64,000 nucleotides of DNA from Anaerobacillus sp. CMMVII (GTDB taxonomy: Bacteria > Bacillota > Bacilli > Bacillales > Anaerobacillaceae): NCBI RefSeq assembly GCF_025377685.1, contig NZ_JACEHK010000004.1:1-64000 (forward strand), written 5' to 3'. Made by a program: the position numbers and the translations under genes. The notes below the pieces were generated by a model, which was given only the letters and a program-made list of their open reading frames with translations, did no database searches and was not told the DNA's origin. Position 1 is the stretch's first letter. Every line of letters begins with the position of its first letter. Shown piece by piece: positions 41,001 through 50,589 of the stretch.

Positions 41001-42879
41001 TACCCTAAGACAGGGGACGATGAGACGCTAGTAAAGGAGTTATTAGATAAGAAAATCGTGACCGAAAAACGTCTTCTTGAAGCGGCGATGTATGCTCCGC
41101 AATGGATAGAAATGGTTGCGAGGCTACTAGGCTGGAGAGGATTGAGAAGTGCCGCTTGGTATTTTCATGCTCACGTAAACGAAATGTATTCAAGCGAAAA
41201 AGAGACGATCGTTGCCCATTATTCACCAATTACACCTGAAGATTTTAATGATGGTGCCTTTGATATTGACTGGTTTAAACAGGCTTATCGTGAGTTGGGA
41301 GATGAACGATTTTCGATTCTTTATGACTGCGCGAAATACATTTCAGCTGGAGCGAACCACCGCAGATCCCAATTGTTTGCCGATGCAACACTAGGGAAGC
41401 TAGACCTTGCAACAATAAAAAAATCTGTTATAGAAAAGCGAAATAAAGATCAACTCTTAAGTTTTAGCCTTGTTCCAATTGATCCAACGAACGGTCAAGA
41501 TGTGTTATTGCGCTATGAGTTCTTACAACAATTTTTACGTGAGAGCAAGGCATTTGGAGCGCAACGTCGTGCAAGTGAAGGGAAGGTTGTATCGATCGCT
41601 TTAGCAAATTTAGCCAGAAATGCGGGATACCAGGATGTCATTAGACTCACTTGGGATATGGAAGCACTGAAAATGAACGAAGTGCTTCATTATTTAGAAC
41701 CTAAGCAACTTGATGAGGAGCTTACGGTACAGTTAGTCATTGAAGAACATGGTAAAGCAGAAATAAAAGTTTTGAAAAATGGCAAAGAATTAAAGTCAGT
41801 TCCAGCTAAATACAAGAAACATGACTATATCATTGAACTAAAAGAAGTGAGAACTGAACTGAAAAATCAATATACAAGAGCAAAGTCAGAGCTTGAACGG
41901 TCCATGGAAATGGGGAATTCCTTTACATTGAGCGAGCTAGAGAAACTAACTCAACATCCAGTGATTGCTCCACTTATACATGGATTGGTGTTAAAGGTTA
42001 ATGATCATTTAGGCTTTTTGTAGAAGGCACTTTACTTAATTCGGCAAAAGAGGAATATAAGATCTCGCCAACAGATCCCATTGTCATTGCTCACCCAGTC
42101 GATCTATTTAAGAGTGGCGAGTGGACTCATTATCAACGTGAGTTATTTGATCGAAAGCTGAAGCAACCATTTAAACAGGTCTTCCGTGAATTGTATCTCC
42201 CAAATGAAGATGAGCTCGCCTCAGGTACGGTTTCTCGTCGATATGCTGGACACCAGGTACAGCCAAGAAAGACAGTAGCGCTTTTAAAAAGTCGGCTGTG
42301 GACTGTTAGCTATGAAGAGGGTTTGCAAAAGGTTTATTACAAGGATAATATTATCGCAAAAATTTATGCGATGGCAGATTGGTTGTCTCCAGCAGACGTG
42401 GAAGCACCTACCATTGAAACGGTTGAATTTTATGACCGCCATACCTATAAAAGTATGGAAATTAGCAAAGTACCAAAGCTGATTTTTTCAGAGACAATGA
42501 GAGATGTAGATTTAGTTGTTAGCGTTGCGCATGTTGGTGGCGTTGATCCTGAAGCGAGTTTAACAACCGTGGAAATGAGAAAGGCCATTGTCAGAGAAAC
42601 ACTCCGATTAATAAAGCTTGAAACGTTAAGCTAGAAGGAAACTTCGCGCAAATTACTGGAAAGTTAGGAGAGTATAGTGTTCATCTAGGTAGCGGCATGG
42701 TTTACAAACAAGCCTCTGGAGCACTTTATATCATTCCAGTCCACTCACAGCATCGCGGAAAAATCTTTTTACCATTTATCGATGAAGATCCAAAGACTGC
42801 TGAAATTCTTTCAAAAATTATCATGTTTGCGGAAGATAAAAAAATCAAAGATCCAAGTATTTTGGCACAGTTAAATTGA
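38002..42879 (+). CDS. Giant DUF4132-like protein, three frameshifts
   Basis: About 1,626 residues when four open frames (38002-39819, to 42023, to 42634, to 42879) are joined. The first 600 residues are helical, HEAT-like. The C-terminal part (REYVDQSDIGEI, RRYAGHQVQPRKTVALLKSRLWTV, MRDVDLVVSVAHVGGVDPEAS, MVYKQASGALYIIPVHSQHRGKIFLPF) matches the DUF4132/MolR-like family, whose C-terminal domain is conserved but of unknown activity. Joins lie near 39817, 42020 and 42633, each explained by one lost base. ATG 38002 follows AGGAGAG. It is translated together with the 139-residue protein upstream. Function unknown. Confidence 0.75.
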
Positions 42880-42882
42880 TTT

Positions 42883-42916
42883 AAGTCCCAGTAAAATCTT
42901 TTACTGGGACTTTATA
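42883..42916 (+). terminator. Rho-independent terminator after the DUF4132 operon
   Basis: AAGTCCCAGTAAAA pairs perfectly with TTTTACTGGGACTT; the stem's own T residues provide the tail. Confidence 0.75.
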
Positions 42917-43116
42917 TTTACTAAAGTGACGGACAAGAATGGTGAGAGATGAAAACTACTACAATAGGATTAGGATATAAAATATGGCATCTTTAGAGTG
43001 GGAAAATAGGTTGATCGACTCATTTTGTTATCGACATGTCGGTTTACACGTGAAAAGGTTTATTGTTTTTAGTTTCTGGGAAAACATTCTATAATCCATC
43101 TGCAAAAGGAGTGGTA

Positions 43117-43425
43117 ATGTTGAAAAGTACAATTTATATAAATTATTTAATTAATATTGTTATAGGAATTGCACAGTTTTTCTTAGGTTTTAGGGTTATT
43201 CTAAAGTTATTTGGAGCAAGCAGCACCGCTCCATTTGTTCAGTGGGTGTATAATACTAGTCAATCATTACTCAATCCTTTCGAGGGGATTTTTCCCACAA
43301 CAGTACTTGATGGGAAATTCGTTATAGAATTTTCTGCATTATTTGCATTAATCATTTACACTTTAGTCGGTTACTTCTTGACTCAATTAATCTGGATGGT
43401 TCAAAGAGGAATAGAAAGAAAATAA
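43117..43425 (+). CDS. YggT-family membrane protein
   Basis: 102 residues with two hydrophobic regions (INIVIGIAQFFLGFRVILKLFGA and EFSALFALIIYTLVGYFLTQLIWM) around a loop FVQWVYNTSQSLLNPFEGIFP. The xFxxWVYxxTxxLLxPFxGxF pattern is that of the YggT/YlmG family, membrane proteins linked to cell-envelope or osmotic processes. ATG 43117 follows AAAAGGAGTGG. It is a single gene between two unrelated neighbours. Confidence 0.7.
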   Translation: MLKSTIYINYLINIVIGIAQFFLGFRVILKLFGASSTAPFVQWVYNTSQSLLNPFEGIFPTTVLDGKFVIEFSALFALIIYTLVGYFLTQLIWMVQRGIERK

Positions 43426-43666
43426 TACTAGTAATCACTGCACCAGAAAAATTTCAAATATTTCGATTCAAAACCTTCAAAAAAGTTCTTCATTAAACAG
43501 GAAGAGCTTTTTTGCGTTCATGAATTAGCTGCTTGTCGAATTTTTGTTTAGGAGTTTTATACTGTTTGAATAGTGTTAATATTTAGAACTTTGTACACGT
43601 CCAATTTTTTACAATTTTTAGTATGATTTCCTTGTCAGATCAATTAATTAATTGGAGGGAATTTTA

Positions 43667-45092
43667 TTGAAGAGAAAAAATCTATTAATTAAAACAACGC
43701 TTGCCAGCACACTTTTGTTTACAAGTTTTACAGGAGCTACATTTGCACATGATGCACTTGAAGAGTTTGGTGCTTCCAAGGAAGGTGGAGTTGTATTTGA
43801 TGCTTCTACTGTTCAGCTGCTACCATACAGCGCTAGCGGTTCGAAAAATTTAAAAATTTCTTACATCAAGCTGCTAGTGTACAGCTTAGTCTACAAAATG
43901 GTGTCCAAAACAATACGGCAGACGTTTACGCTCATAAAGGTTTTGCGTACTTAGGAACTCACACTGCAAATGGTGCGAATGGTGGCGTCCGAGTGTTTGA
44001 TTTGAAGGATCCTGCAAACCCGGTAGAAGTCTCTGTTTTTGCAAATGAGATCCCGTTTACATGGCAAGAAAAGGTCATTGTTAAAACAGTGAATACTCCT
44101 CATTTCAAAGGGGACTTAGCGGTTGTAAGTGTTCAACAAACGTCTCGTAATAATGTCAATAGACCAGACAGTTTTGGTGGAGTTCTTTTGTATGATGTTT
44201 CTAACCCTGCTGAGCCGAAAAGACTTGGATTTTATCAGTTAGATCGGAGAATTACTGGTACTCATGAACTATACTTAACTACACAAGGCAATCGCGCTAT
44301 CTTACTTACATCAAGCCCTTATGCTGATTACTATACTTCTGGAGTCGAGAAAGATTTTCAGATTATTGACGTTACGGATCCAACAAATCCAGAAAAGCTT
44401 TGGCAATTTGATCCGCGAGAGCTTGATGAAGTTTCAGCCAACTTCAATGGATATCACTGGGATTCTCCAGATGGAAAAATAAGACCAGTTTTTAACCACA
44501 GTGTCATTACCGATAACAATGGACAATACGCGTATGTGTCAATGTGGGACTTAGGAACAGTTATTTTGACATAAAAGATCCGGAAAATCCAGTATACCTA
44601 GGAAGAACGGAATACAGAGATGACCAAAAAGGAGCTGCACATTCAGCTGCGCTAGCCAGAGGGGGAACGATTTTAATTGAAACTCGTGAAGTCTCCAATC
44701 CTGTAGGTACAGGATATGAAAGTGCCTATGGGTATACACGGATTTTTGATATAAAAGACAAAACAAACCCAGTGTTATTAAGCGAATTTACGACCGACTT
44801 AACGTTTGACATCCCGCCAACCTCAACAGGTAGAACTACGTTTGCAAAAACTGTTCATGACCCTAAAGTACTAGGAAATACATTGTACTTATCGTATTAC
44901 TCTGGTGGTGTGCTCGGAGTCGATATTACGGACCCAAGTAATCCAGTCGAAATTGCTCGCTATACTCCAGAAGGCTCTAACGTATGGGGGGTATTCGTAG
45001 ATAGAAACTACATCTTAGCTTCAGATATGGGCCAAGGATTAAAGGTTCTGTTGAAAAATAATAAAAATAATGGAAATAAAACAATCGAATAG
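43667..45092 (+). CDS. Secreted LVIVD-repeat beta-propeller protein, two frameshifts
   Basis: About 475 residues. A signal peptide (LLIKTTLASTLLFTSFTGATFAHDAL) leads into repeats of the LVIVD type: GGVRVFDLKDPANPVEVSVF, GGVLLYDVSNPAEPKRLGFY, DFQIIDVTDPTNPEKLWQF, SYFDIKDPENPVYLGRTEY and LGVDITDPSNPVEIARYTPEG, expected to build an extracellular beta-propeller. The frames join near 43855 (A-run) and 44560 (GGAAACAG for GGAACAG), each one lost base. TTG 43667 follows GGAGGG. A terminator follows at 45113. Ligand unknown. Confidence 0.85.
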
Positions 45093-45112
45093 TAATAGTG
45101 CAATTCGAAAAA

Positions 45113-45145
45113 AATTCGGCAAGAAACACTTGTCGAATTTTTTAT
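45113..45145 (+). terminator. Rho-independent terminator after the LVIVD gene
   Basis: AATTCGGCAAG pairs with CTTGTCGAATT with one G-U, followed by a T run. Confidence 0.85.
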
Positions 45146-45169
45146 TTTCACTTGACTTTTTTAGAGGAT

Positions 45170-45256
45170 CTTTTCGTATACTTTGTTGCTTTTTGGTTCG
45201 TAACCAAGCATCCCTTGGTTACGAAATTAGCCACCATCTTTTAGAAAAGAGCGTTT
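45170..45256 (-). repeat. Relic of the palindromic repeat
   Basis: Both ends are present (CGTATACTTTGTTGCTTTTTGGTTCG and CATCTTTTAGAAAAGAGCG) with one small hairpin AACCAAG/CTTGGTT, but the long central hairpin is gone. The remaining 480-base gap to the next gene shows nothing else. Confidence 0.55.
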
Positions 45257-45572
45257 TGTAAACATTGTGTCTTTATAGATATTTAATTCAATAAAAACCG
45301 TTTATTTTGCGGTTACAAGAATGTTAGAAAAGATCCCCTGAGAACTTGATACATCTGGTCGTATTCTCTATTAAAAAAACGAAAACCTTGGAGGAAATAG
45401 CCTTATAATAAATTATTTGTAACAATTATGAGTACCTAATTACTTGCATATTATATATATAAGTCATAGCTTTTTAGGTCCTAATTTGTTAATAAAAAGG
45501 TGTTGAACATCTATTTATCGAAAGAATGAAATGAAGTAATTTTAATCCTGTTTAACTAAAGGAGATCTTAGG

Positions 45573-46462
45573 ATGCCAGAAAAAAAAGTGAATGAAATGG
45601 TATGCTTAAAACAATACATTTCAGAAAAGGAATATAAGGAAATACATCATCTAGAGAAACTATGCTTCTCATATGATAAAACAAATCTAAAGCTAGAATT
45701 AGATTATAAGTTGCATATAAGTAGAAGGCCTGAACTAGGATTAAAAGCGATTAATGAGTTTCTTTATTATGTTAATGATCAGCTGGTGGCTTACCTAGGA
45801 ATTTGTAGTTTTGGAGGTAGACATGTCGCTGAAATTAATGGAATGACTCACCCAGATTATCGAAAGCATGGATTTTTTAATAGACTTTTCGAACTCGCCG
45901 CTGAGGAATGTCAGAAGAGAAACTTTCAGAAGGTTTTACTATTATTAGATGGTAAGTCGATCTCAGGTGTAAACTTTATCAACTCGGTTCACGCAGTATA
46001 CGAATTTTCGGAGTATCGAATGAGGTGGGTAAACGAAACTAATTTAGAAAATAGCCCGTCAGTAAAATTAAGGAAAGCTACAAAGGTAGATGGGAGAGAG
46101 ATCTCCAAGCAAAATGCAAGATATTTTAACCTTGGAGAGGAAATTGAGTGGGATTTCCAACAAGAGGAGGCTTTAAATAACATCACCTATATGATTGAAC
46201 ATAACGAACAGATGATTGGGAAAATCGTCGTAAGCTACGGGGACGATTCCGCTTTATTAGTGGATTTGGCATATTGCCTGAGTTCAGAGGAAAAGGATAT
46301 GGAAAAGAAGCATTAATAGGAACATTGCAGTTAATCCAAGAAAAAAACATTTACGACATCGAATTAGACGTAGAATCTAAAAATGATAATGCCCTTAACT
46401 TATATAAGGCTTGTGGGTTTGAAGAAGTGTCAGTGATGAATTATTATGAGTTTAAGATTTAG
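45573..46462 (+). CDS. Two-domain GNAT acetyltransferase, frameshifted
   Basis: About 295 residues. Two acetyltransferase domains: the first with EINGMTHPDYRKHGFFNRLFELAAEEC, the second (after restoring a T near 46268) with FGILPEFRGKGYGKEALIGTLQLI and the characteristic NDNALNLYKACGFEE end. Both contain the acetyl-CoA binding R/Q-x-x-G-x-G/A-like loop. ATG 45573 follows AAAGGAGATC. The substrate is unknown; tandem GNATs often acetylate small molecules or antibiotics. Confidence 0.8.
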
Positions 46463-46609
46463 CAATGAAATGCCATGTAATCTATGGAAAACCCTGGAGG
46501 AGACCCGAAACGGAACTCCTCCAAATTTATGTCACAAATTCACCCTAATAATAGCGTAGAATATACTGATTAAATGATGTTGAACTACATTATTTGTGAG
46601 GTGGAATTC

Positions 46610-46735
46610 ATGAAAAAGTTAAATCCCTATGAAAGTTCACTTTCACCAACAAACGATGTAAATATTATTATACAACCGATTAGAGAAAGGAAAGTGAACT
46701 TTCGAAATGCAACCTATTTACAGGTTAGATCCTGA
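46610..46735 (+). CDS. Possible 41-residue upstream ORF overlapping the staygreen start
   Basis: ATG 46610 follows GAGGTGG and reads MKKLNPYESSLSPTNDVNII and on to a TGA at 46733, overlapping the next gene in another frame. The strong ribosome binding site suggests that it is translated; it may couple to or regulate the staygreen gene. It contains both GAAAGT palindromes. No homology recognised. Confidence 0.35.
   Translation: MKKLNPYESSLSPTNDVNIIIQPIRERKVNFRNATYLQVRS
46631..46644. promoter_or_regulatory. Palindrome pair, possible operator, left site
   Basis: GAAAGTTCACTTTC, a near-perfect palindrome, is 76 bases before the staygreen start. Its reverse complement GAAAGTGAACTTTC occurs at 46690-46703 immediately before the start. 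Two inverted copies with the same half-sites could bind a dimeric repressor or pair in the mRNA over a 45-base loop. Confidence 0.4.
46690..46703. promoter_or_regulatory. Palindrome pair, possible operator, right site
   Basis: GAAAGTGAACTTTC, the exact reverse complement of the left site at 46631. It overlaps the ribosome binding site of the staygreen gene, so pairing with the left site in mRNA would hide that site. Confidence 0.4.
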
Positions 46736-47159
46736 AAAACTCTTTGTCGAATTCAATCCCCCTATTACTGCTAAAGAACCTATAATCCCCCGCCGTTACA
46801 CACTTACTCATTCAGATATAACTGCCGAACTATTTTTAACTATTGCTTCAGAGTACGCGTTTGATAAAATTACTTCAATGAGGGATGAGGTTTTAGCAGA
46901 ATGGAAAACTCATAATGTATCTATCTACCTTCACGTATATCTTTACGTAGGTGATTTTGGGCCAGATGTAACCGCCACACGTAATGCAATTTTTAGGCGT
47001 GAGCTACCTTTGGCAATGGAAGCTATTGTATACGGCGATAGGCAATTTTTTTCTACTCATCCAAATTTGAATCAAGCACAAATATGGGTTCATTTTGATT
47101 CGCCAGATCCTAATTACAATAAATTTGAATACTGGGGAACTCCTATGGATTATAAGTAA
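46707..47159 (+). CDS. Staygreen (SGR) family protein
   Basis: 150 residues. The family stretch is clear: LFVEFNPPITAKEPIIPRRYTLTHSDITAELFLTI, then DEVLAEWK and AIFRRELPLAMEAIVYGDRQFF with WVHFDSP near the end. In plants SGR removes magnesium from chlorophyll a; bacterial homologs exist in non-photosynthetic bacteria, some reported active on chlorophyll, with unknown natural role. ATG 46707 follows GAAAGGAAAG. A short upstream ORF and palindromes overlap its start. The family call is firm; activity on a tetrapyrrole is only an inference. Confidence 0.8.
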   Translation: MQPIYRLDPEKLFVEFNPPITAKEPIIPRRYTLTHSDITAELFLTIASEYAFDKITSMRDEVLAEWKTHNVSIYLHVYLYVGDFGPDVTATRNAIFRRELPLAMEAIVYGDRQFFSTHPNLNQAQIWVHFDSPDPNYNKFEYWGTPMDYK

Positions 47160-47324
47160 AAAAATCTTAAATGAAAAAGCAGGTCAATTAAAAAGAGTGG
47201 CGAGCGATAACTGAAAAAAGGGTTATCGTTTTTTTGATGAGGTAATAAGCTAGTAAATCAGGGACCTTGGTCTGCTAATTCGACAGGAGTGCCAGAACTA
47301 AGCGACAGCGTCTAAAGAAAAACT

Positions 47325-48063
47325 TCGGACAGGAGATAGCTTGAACTAAGAGATCGAGTCCGAAGAGGAGTTAAGTTTGGACAGGAGAAGGCTTGAACTA
47401 ACAGATCGAGTCTGAAGAGGAGTTTAGTTCGGACAGGAGAAGACTTGATCTAAGAAATCGAGTCCGAAAAGGAGTTAAGTTCGGACAGGAGAAGACTTGA
47501 ACTAAGAGATCGAGTCCGAAGAGGAGCTAAGTTCGGACAGGAGAAGACTTGAACTAAGAAATCGAGTCCGAAGAGGAGTTAAGTTCGGACAGGAGAAGAC
47601 TTGAACTAAGAGATCGAGTCTGAAGAGGAGCTAAGTTCGGACAGGAGAAGACTTGAACTAAGAGATCGAGTCTGAAGAGGAGTTAAGTTCGGACAGGAGA
47701 AGACTTGAACTAAGAGATCGAGTCCGAAGAGGAGCTAAGTTTGGACAGGAGAAGGCTTAAACCAAGCAGTGGAGTCCGAAGAGGAGCTAAGTTCGGACAG
47801 GAGAAGACTTGAACTAAGAGATCGAGTCCGAAGAGGAGCTAAGTTTGGACAGGAGAAGGCTTGAACTAAGAGATCGAGTCTGAAGAGGAGCTAAGTTTGG
47901 ACAGGAGAAGGCTTGAACTAAGCGGTCGAGTCCGAAGAGGAGCTAAGTTCGGACAGGAGAAGACTTGAACTAAGAAATCGAGTCCGAAGAGGAGCTAAGT
48001 TCGGACAGGAGAAAGCTTAAACCAAGCGGTCGCGTCTGAATAGGAGCTAAGTTTGGACAAGAC
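47325..48063. repeat. Tandem array, 14 units of exactly 52 bp
   Basis: The block GGACAGGAG occurs 15 times from 47327 to 48055, always 52 bases apart, so there are 14 units without a single length change. Each unit reads TTCGGACAGGAGAAGACTTG, then AACTAAGAGATCGAGTCCGAA and GAGGAGCTAAG. TTCGGAC and GTCCGAA form a 7-bp inverted repeat in every unit; unit differences (C to T in TTTGGAC or GTCTGAA) still allow G-U pairing. 52 is not a multiple of three and no ORF crosses it, so it is non-coding. Confidence 0.9.
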
Positions 48064-48411
48064 TTTAAAATCAAGGATTTCTCAAAAGCCTCTAGCATTC
48101 TTTTCAAACTACTAAAATAGTAAAAACCTTGTTATAATTGATCATATTATCGAAAAATTAGAAGATATGTTTATAAACTGTTATAATTAAGTGAATTTAA
48201 CCAAGCTATATCAATCTAAATGAAATTTGCGAATGTTTTTTACGTAACATCATTTAGAACTCAGTAGCGGAAATAAAAAATCATAGAAGCCTAATCTTTG
48301 AAATATTGTTGTTTTAGATTTGGGGACGTACTAAGAGGATGCTTGGTGACCTAAATAGAATAATTTGTACAAAAACAAGCTAATAGAAATAGTAACGAGG
48401 GGAAACGACAG
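48064..48411. other. Intergenic region between the array and the sodium channel
   Basis: About 350 AT-rich bases. Near 48305-48345 a weak remnant of the palindromic repeat may be seen (TTGTTGTTTTAG, then GGATGCTTGGTGAC). It must contain the sodium-channel promoter, but no clear box can be assigned. Nothing else is visible. Confidence 0.3.
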
Positions 48412-49230
48412 ATGGAATTAAAACATAATGAAGAATTGAAAAGTAAGAGTAATTTGAGAAATAATTTTAGACATCTAGTGGAGCATGTGTATTTTCAACC
48501 AATTATTATCGCTATCATCCTATTAAACGGACTTATCATTATCTCAGAAACGTATTTTACTGGTAATAGCCTATTACTACTTTTAGATAAATTAATCGTA
48601 TGGATCTTTGTGTTAGAACTCATTGTAAAAATTGTTGGTCTCGGATTTAAAGGTTATTTTTCTGACAGATGGAACTTATTTGATTTTACTATTGTAATAG
48701 CAAGCCTAGTCTTTTACTCAACACCATTCGTGAGCGTGTTGAGATTAATAAGAGTTCTGCGCCTGGTCAGAATGATCCCGGCAATTCCAGCTTTACGAAA
48801 AATCATCGATTCATTAATGAAATCCTTACCAGCTTTATCAGGTATTTTAGGGTTGTCGATTTTGATTTTTTCGATCTATGCGATCATTGGAACAACTTTT
48901 TTTAGTGAAGTCCTTCCAGACGAATTTTTCGGAAGTTTCCATGCTTCATTATTCACTTTGATGCAGGTTGTTACGTTCGAATCGTGGGCAAGTCAGGTAG
49001 CAAGGCCGATTATTCATGAGGTGCCGTGGGCTTGGACCTATTTTGTTTCCTTTATTATCATTGGGGCATTAGTGATTTTAAACCTAGTTGTTGCCGTGAT
49101 CTTAAGCTATTTGGGTCAGGATGATGAAGCGAAACGAGAGGAACAAATGGGCAGGTTATTCAAAGAAAATCAAGAACTAAAGAGCGATCTAGAAGAAATA
49201 AAACAATTGCTTCTTGAAAGAAATAAATAG
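48412..49230 (+). CDS. Voltage-gated sodium channel, NaChBac type
   Basis: 272 residues with six transmembrane helices; four subunits form the channel. S4 is VLRLIRVLRLVRMIPAI with an arginine at every third position as the voltage sensor. The pore loop TLMQVVTFESWAS corresponds to the selectivity filter TLESWAS of NaChBac, with the key Glu conserved. S6 (IIGALVILNLVVAVILSYL) leads to a C-terminal coiled coil (EQMGRLFKENQELKSDLEEIKQLL) for tetramer assembly. Such channels help pH and Na+ homeostasis, motility and chemotaxis in alkaliphilic bacilli. ATG 48412 follows AACGAGGGG. Confidence 0.93.
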   Translation: MELKHNEELKSKSNLRNNFRHLVEHVYFQPIIIAIILLNGLIIISETYFTGNSLLLLLDKLIVWIFVLELIVKIVGLGFKGYFSDRWNLFDFTIVIASLVFYSTPFVSVLRLIRVLRLVRMIPAIPALRKIIDSLMKSLPALSGILGLSILIFSIYAIIGTTFFSEVLPDEFFGSFHASLFTLMQVVTFESWASQVARPIIHEVPWAWTYFVSFIIIGALVILNLVVAVILSYLGQDDEAKREEQMGRLFKENQELKSDLEEIKQLLLERNK

Positions 49231-49235
49231 TTTAA

Positions 49236-49268
49236 AACAGGCGTTATCCTCGGATAGCGCCTGTTTTT
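49236..49268. terminator. Bidirectional terminator between sodium channel and regulator genes
   Basis: AACAGGCGTTATCC pairs with GGATAGCGCCTGTT with one G-U, followed by a T run. It is nine bases from the 3' end of the convergent regulator gene. Confidence 0.85.
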
Positions 49269-49276
49269 ATATTTAC

Positions 49277-50488
49277 TTAAACGATTTTCTCGTAAGTTCT
49301 TAAACTAAATGCTTTAAACGGTGTATCGGGAAGTGGTTTGAAATTGTTAGCAGCTGTTTGAATTGAGACTATAGCCTCTTTTTTATTACCCAACTCAAAG
49401 TAGCAAAGAGCCTTGAACGTATCAAGTACATAAAAAATTGATAAATCAAAAGGATGATGAACATCCGGAAGAACCACCTTATTTAGATGTAGAAGAGCCT
49501 CATCATAACGGCCTAAATAATAAAGAGCTTTTCCTTTTTCGAGAGTGTACCAAGGACTGTAAAACTCCATTGTTTCAGGGTGGGAAAGCAATTCATCAAG
49601 TTCATTTAGAGCTTTGCTGTACTCGTGTTTTTCAGATATGAGATACATGATATTAATGAGCTTATAAAAATGAAGGGAAGACAAGTTGTCAGCAAATTCC
49701 CCGTAGAGCTTGAGTTTTTCTAAATAGCAAGCCTTTTTCTCTTCATTTCGGGACATCATGGCATGCGCTGCAGCAAGTCGATATAATTCATCGATCCGAT
49801 AAAAAATCTTTTTTTCTTTTGAAAAGTCGAGTGCACTTTCCATGATCTGTGTCGCTGATTCTGAATCGCCAACTGCGTAGTATAAAACTGCTTCGTGATA
49901 ATCAAGGTCAAGCCTTGTCAAAGGGTCGATATAGGCATGATTTGCTTCGATAACTTTTCGTTCATCTAAGAAAATCTCTAGTGATTGTGAGTAATCATGC
50001 ACGATGAATTTGTTAAATGCACGGAAAATAGCGATGGAAGATCGATTTGCTGAAATATTCATTTGATCAAACATTTTCGCAGCACGTTCAGAAATCTCCT
50101 GCCAGCCTTGAATTTTTTCGTGGGAAAGGGAGTAGCTATAAATCTCTAGTAAGCGAGCTGCTTCATATCCCTGTGATAGGTTTTCGGCAAAAGGTTCAAT
50201 TAACGCAATTAGTTGTTGATGTTTATCGGTTCCTTTTTCAATTGGAGTATTATATAATTTCTCAGCAGTTTCTAAAACTCCTCGAAGTTCCTCTGAACTA
50301 ACAACCTCTAATAAATCAGAAACTTCAACTTGAAGACGTTCTGCGATATATGTCAGGCTTTCCATAGATGGGTTAGCCTTGTTGTTTTCAATTAAGCTAA
50401 GCATGCCTTTGGTTAGTTCTTTGCCAGCTAATGCTTCTAGTGTCATTTTCTTTTGTTTTCTTATTTTTTTAATTCGTTCACCTAGCAT
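49277..50488 (-). CDS. XRE-family HTH regulator with TPR domain (Rgg/PlcR type)
   Basis: 403 residues. An N-terminal XRE helix-turn-helix (LGERIKKIRKQKKMTLEALAGKELTKGMLSLIENNKANPS) is followed by about eight TPR-like helical repeats (YSLSHEKIQGWQEISERAAKM, KALYYLGRYDEALLHLNKV) as in PlcR, Rgg and similar regulators that often sense peptides. ATG 50488 has GGAGG on the minus strand; a longer start at 50509 overlaps it. It is divergent from the MFS carrier at 50609, and paired palindromes in the shared promoter region suggest that it controls that gene. Confidence 0.85.
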   Translation of the reverse strand: MLGERIKKIRKQKKMTLEALAGKELTKGMLSLIENNKANPSMESLTYIAERLQVEVSDLLEVVSSEELRGVLETAEKLYNTPIEKGTDKHQQLIALIEPFAENLSQGYEAARLLEIYSYSLSHEKIQGWQEISERAAKMFDQMNISANRSSIAIFRAFNKFIVHDYSQSLEIFLDERKVIEANHAYIDPLTRLDLDYHEAVLYYAVGDSESATQIMESALDFSKEKKIFYRIDELYRLAAAHAMMSRNEEKKACYLEKLKLYGEFADNLSSLHFYKLINIMYLISEKHEYSKALNELDELLSHPETMEFYSPWYTLEKGKALYYLGRYDEALLHLNKVVLPDVHHPFDLSIFYVLDTFKALCYFELGNKKEAIVSIQTAANNFKPLPDTPFKAFSLRTYEKIV

Positions 50489-50518
50489 TTTATTGAAAAA
50501 CCTCCTCAAAGCCTAGTT

Positions 50519-50535
50519 GTTTAATTATATTAAAC
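50519..50535. promoter_or_regulatory. Operator-like palindrome, left
   Basis: GTTTAATTATATTAAAC, 7-bp arms with a three-base centre. A second copy lies 38 bases away at 50573. Together they lie in the gap between regulator and transporter and probably bind the HTH regulator. Confidence 0.5.
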
Positions 50536-50572
50536 TTTTGCTTGAAAAGAAAGTAGGAGCATGATATGATTT

Positions 50573-50589
50573 GTTTAATTAAATTAAAC
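50573..50589. promoter_or_regulatory. Operator-like palindrome, right
   Basis: GTTTAATTAAATTAAAC, the same arms as the left site at 50519. It lies 20 bases before the MFS start, where a bound protein would block the transporter promoter. Centre-to-centre spacing is 54 bases, close to five helical turns. Confidence 0.5.

Noticed and set aside
47325-48063. CRISPR array
   Set aside because: The 52-base unit is repeated throughout with no distinct spacers; differences are scattered point changes, and no cas genes are near.
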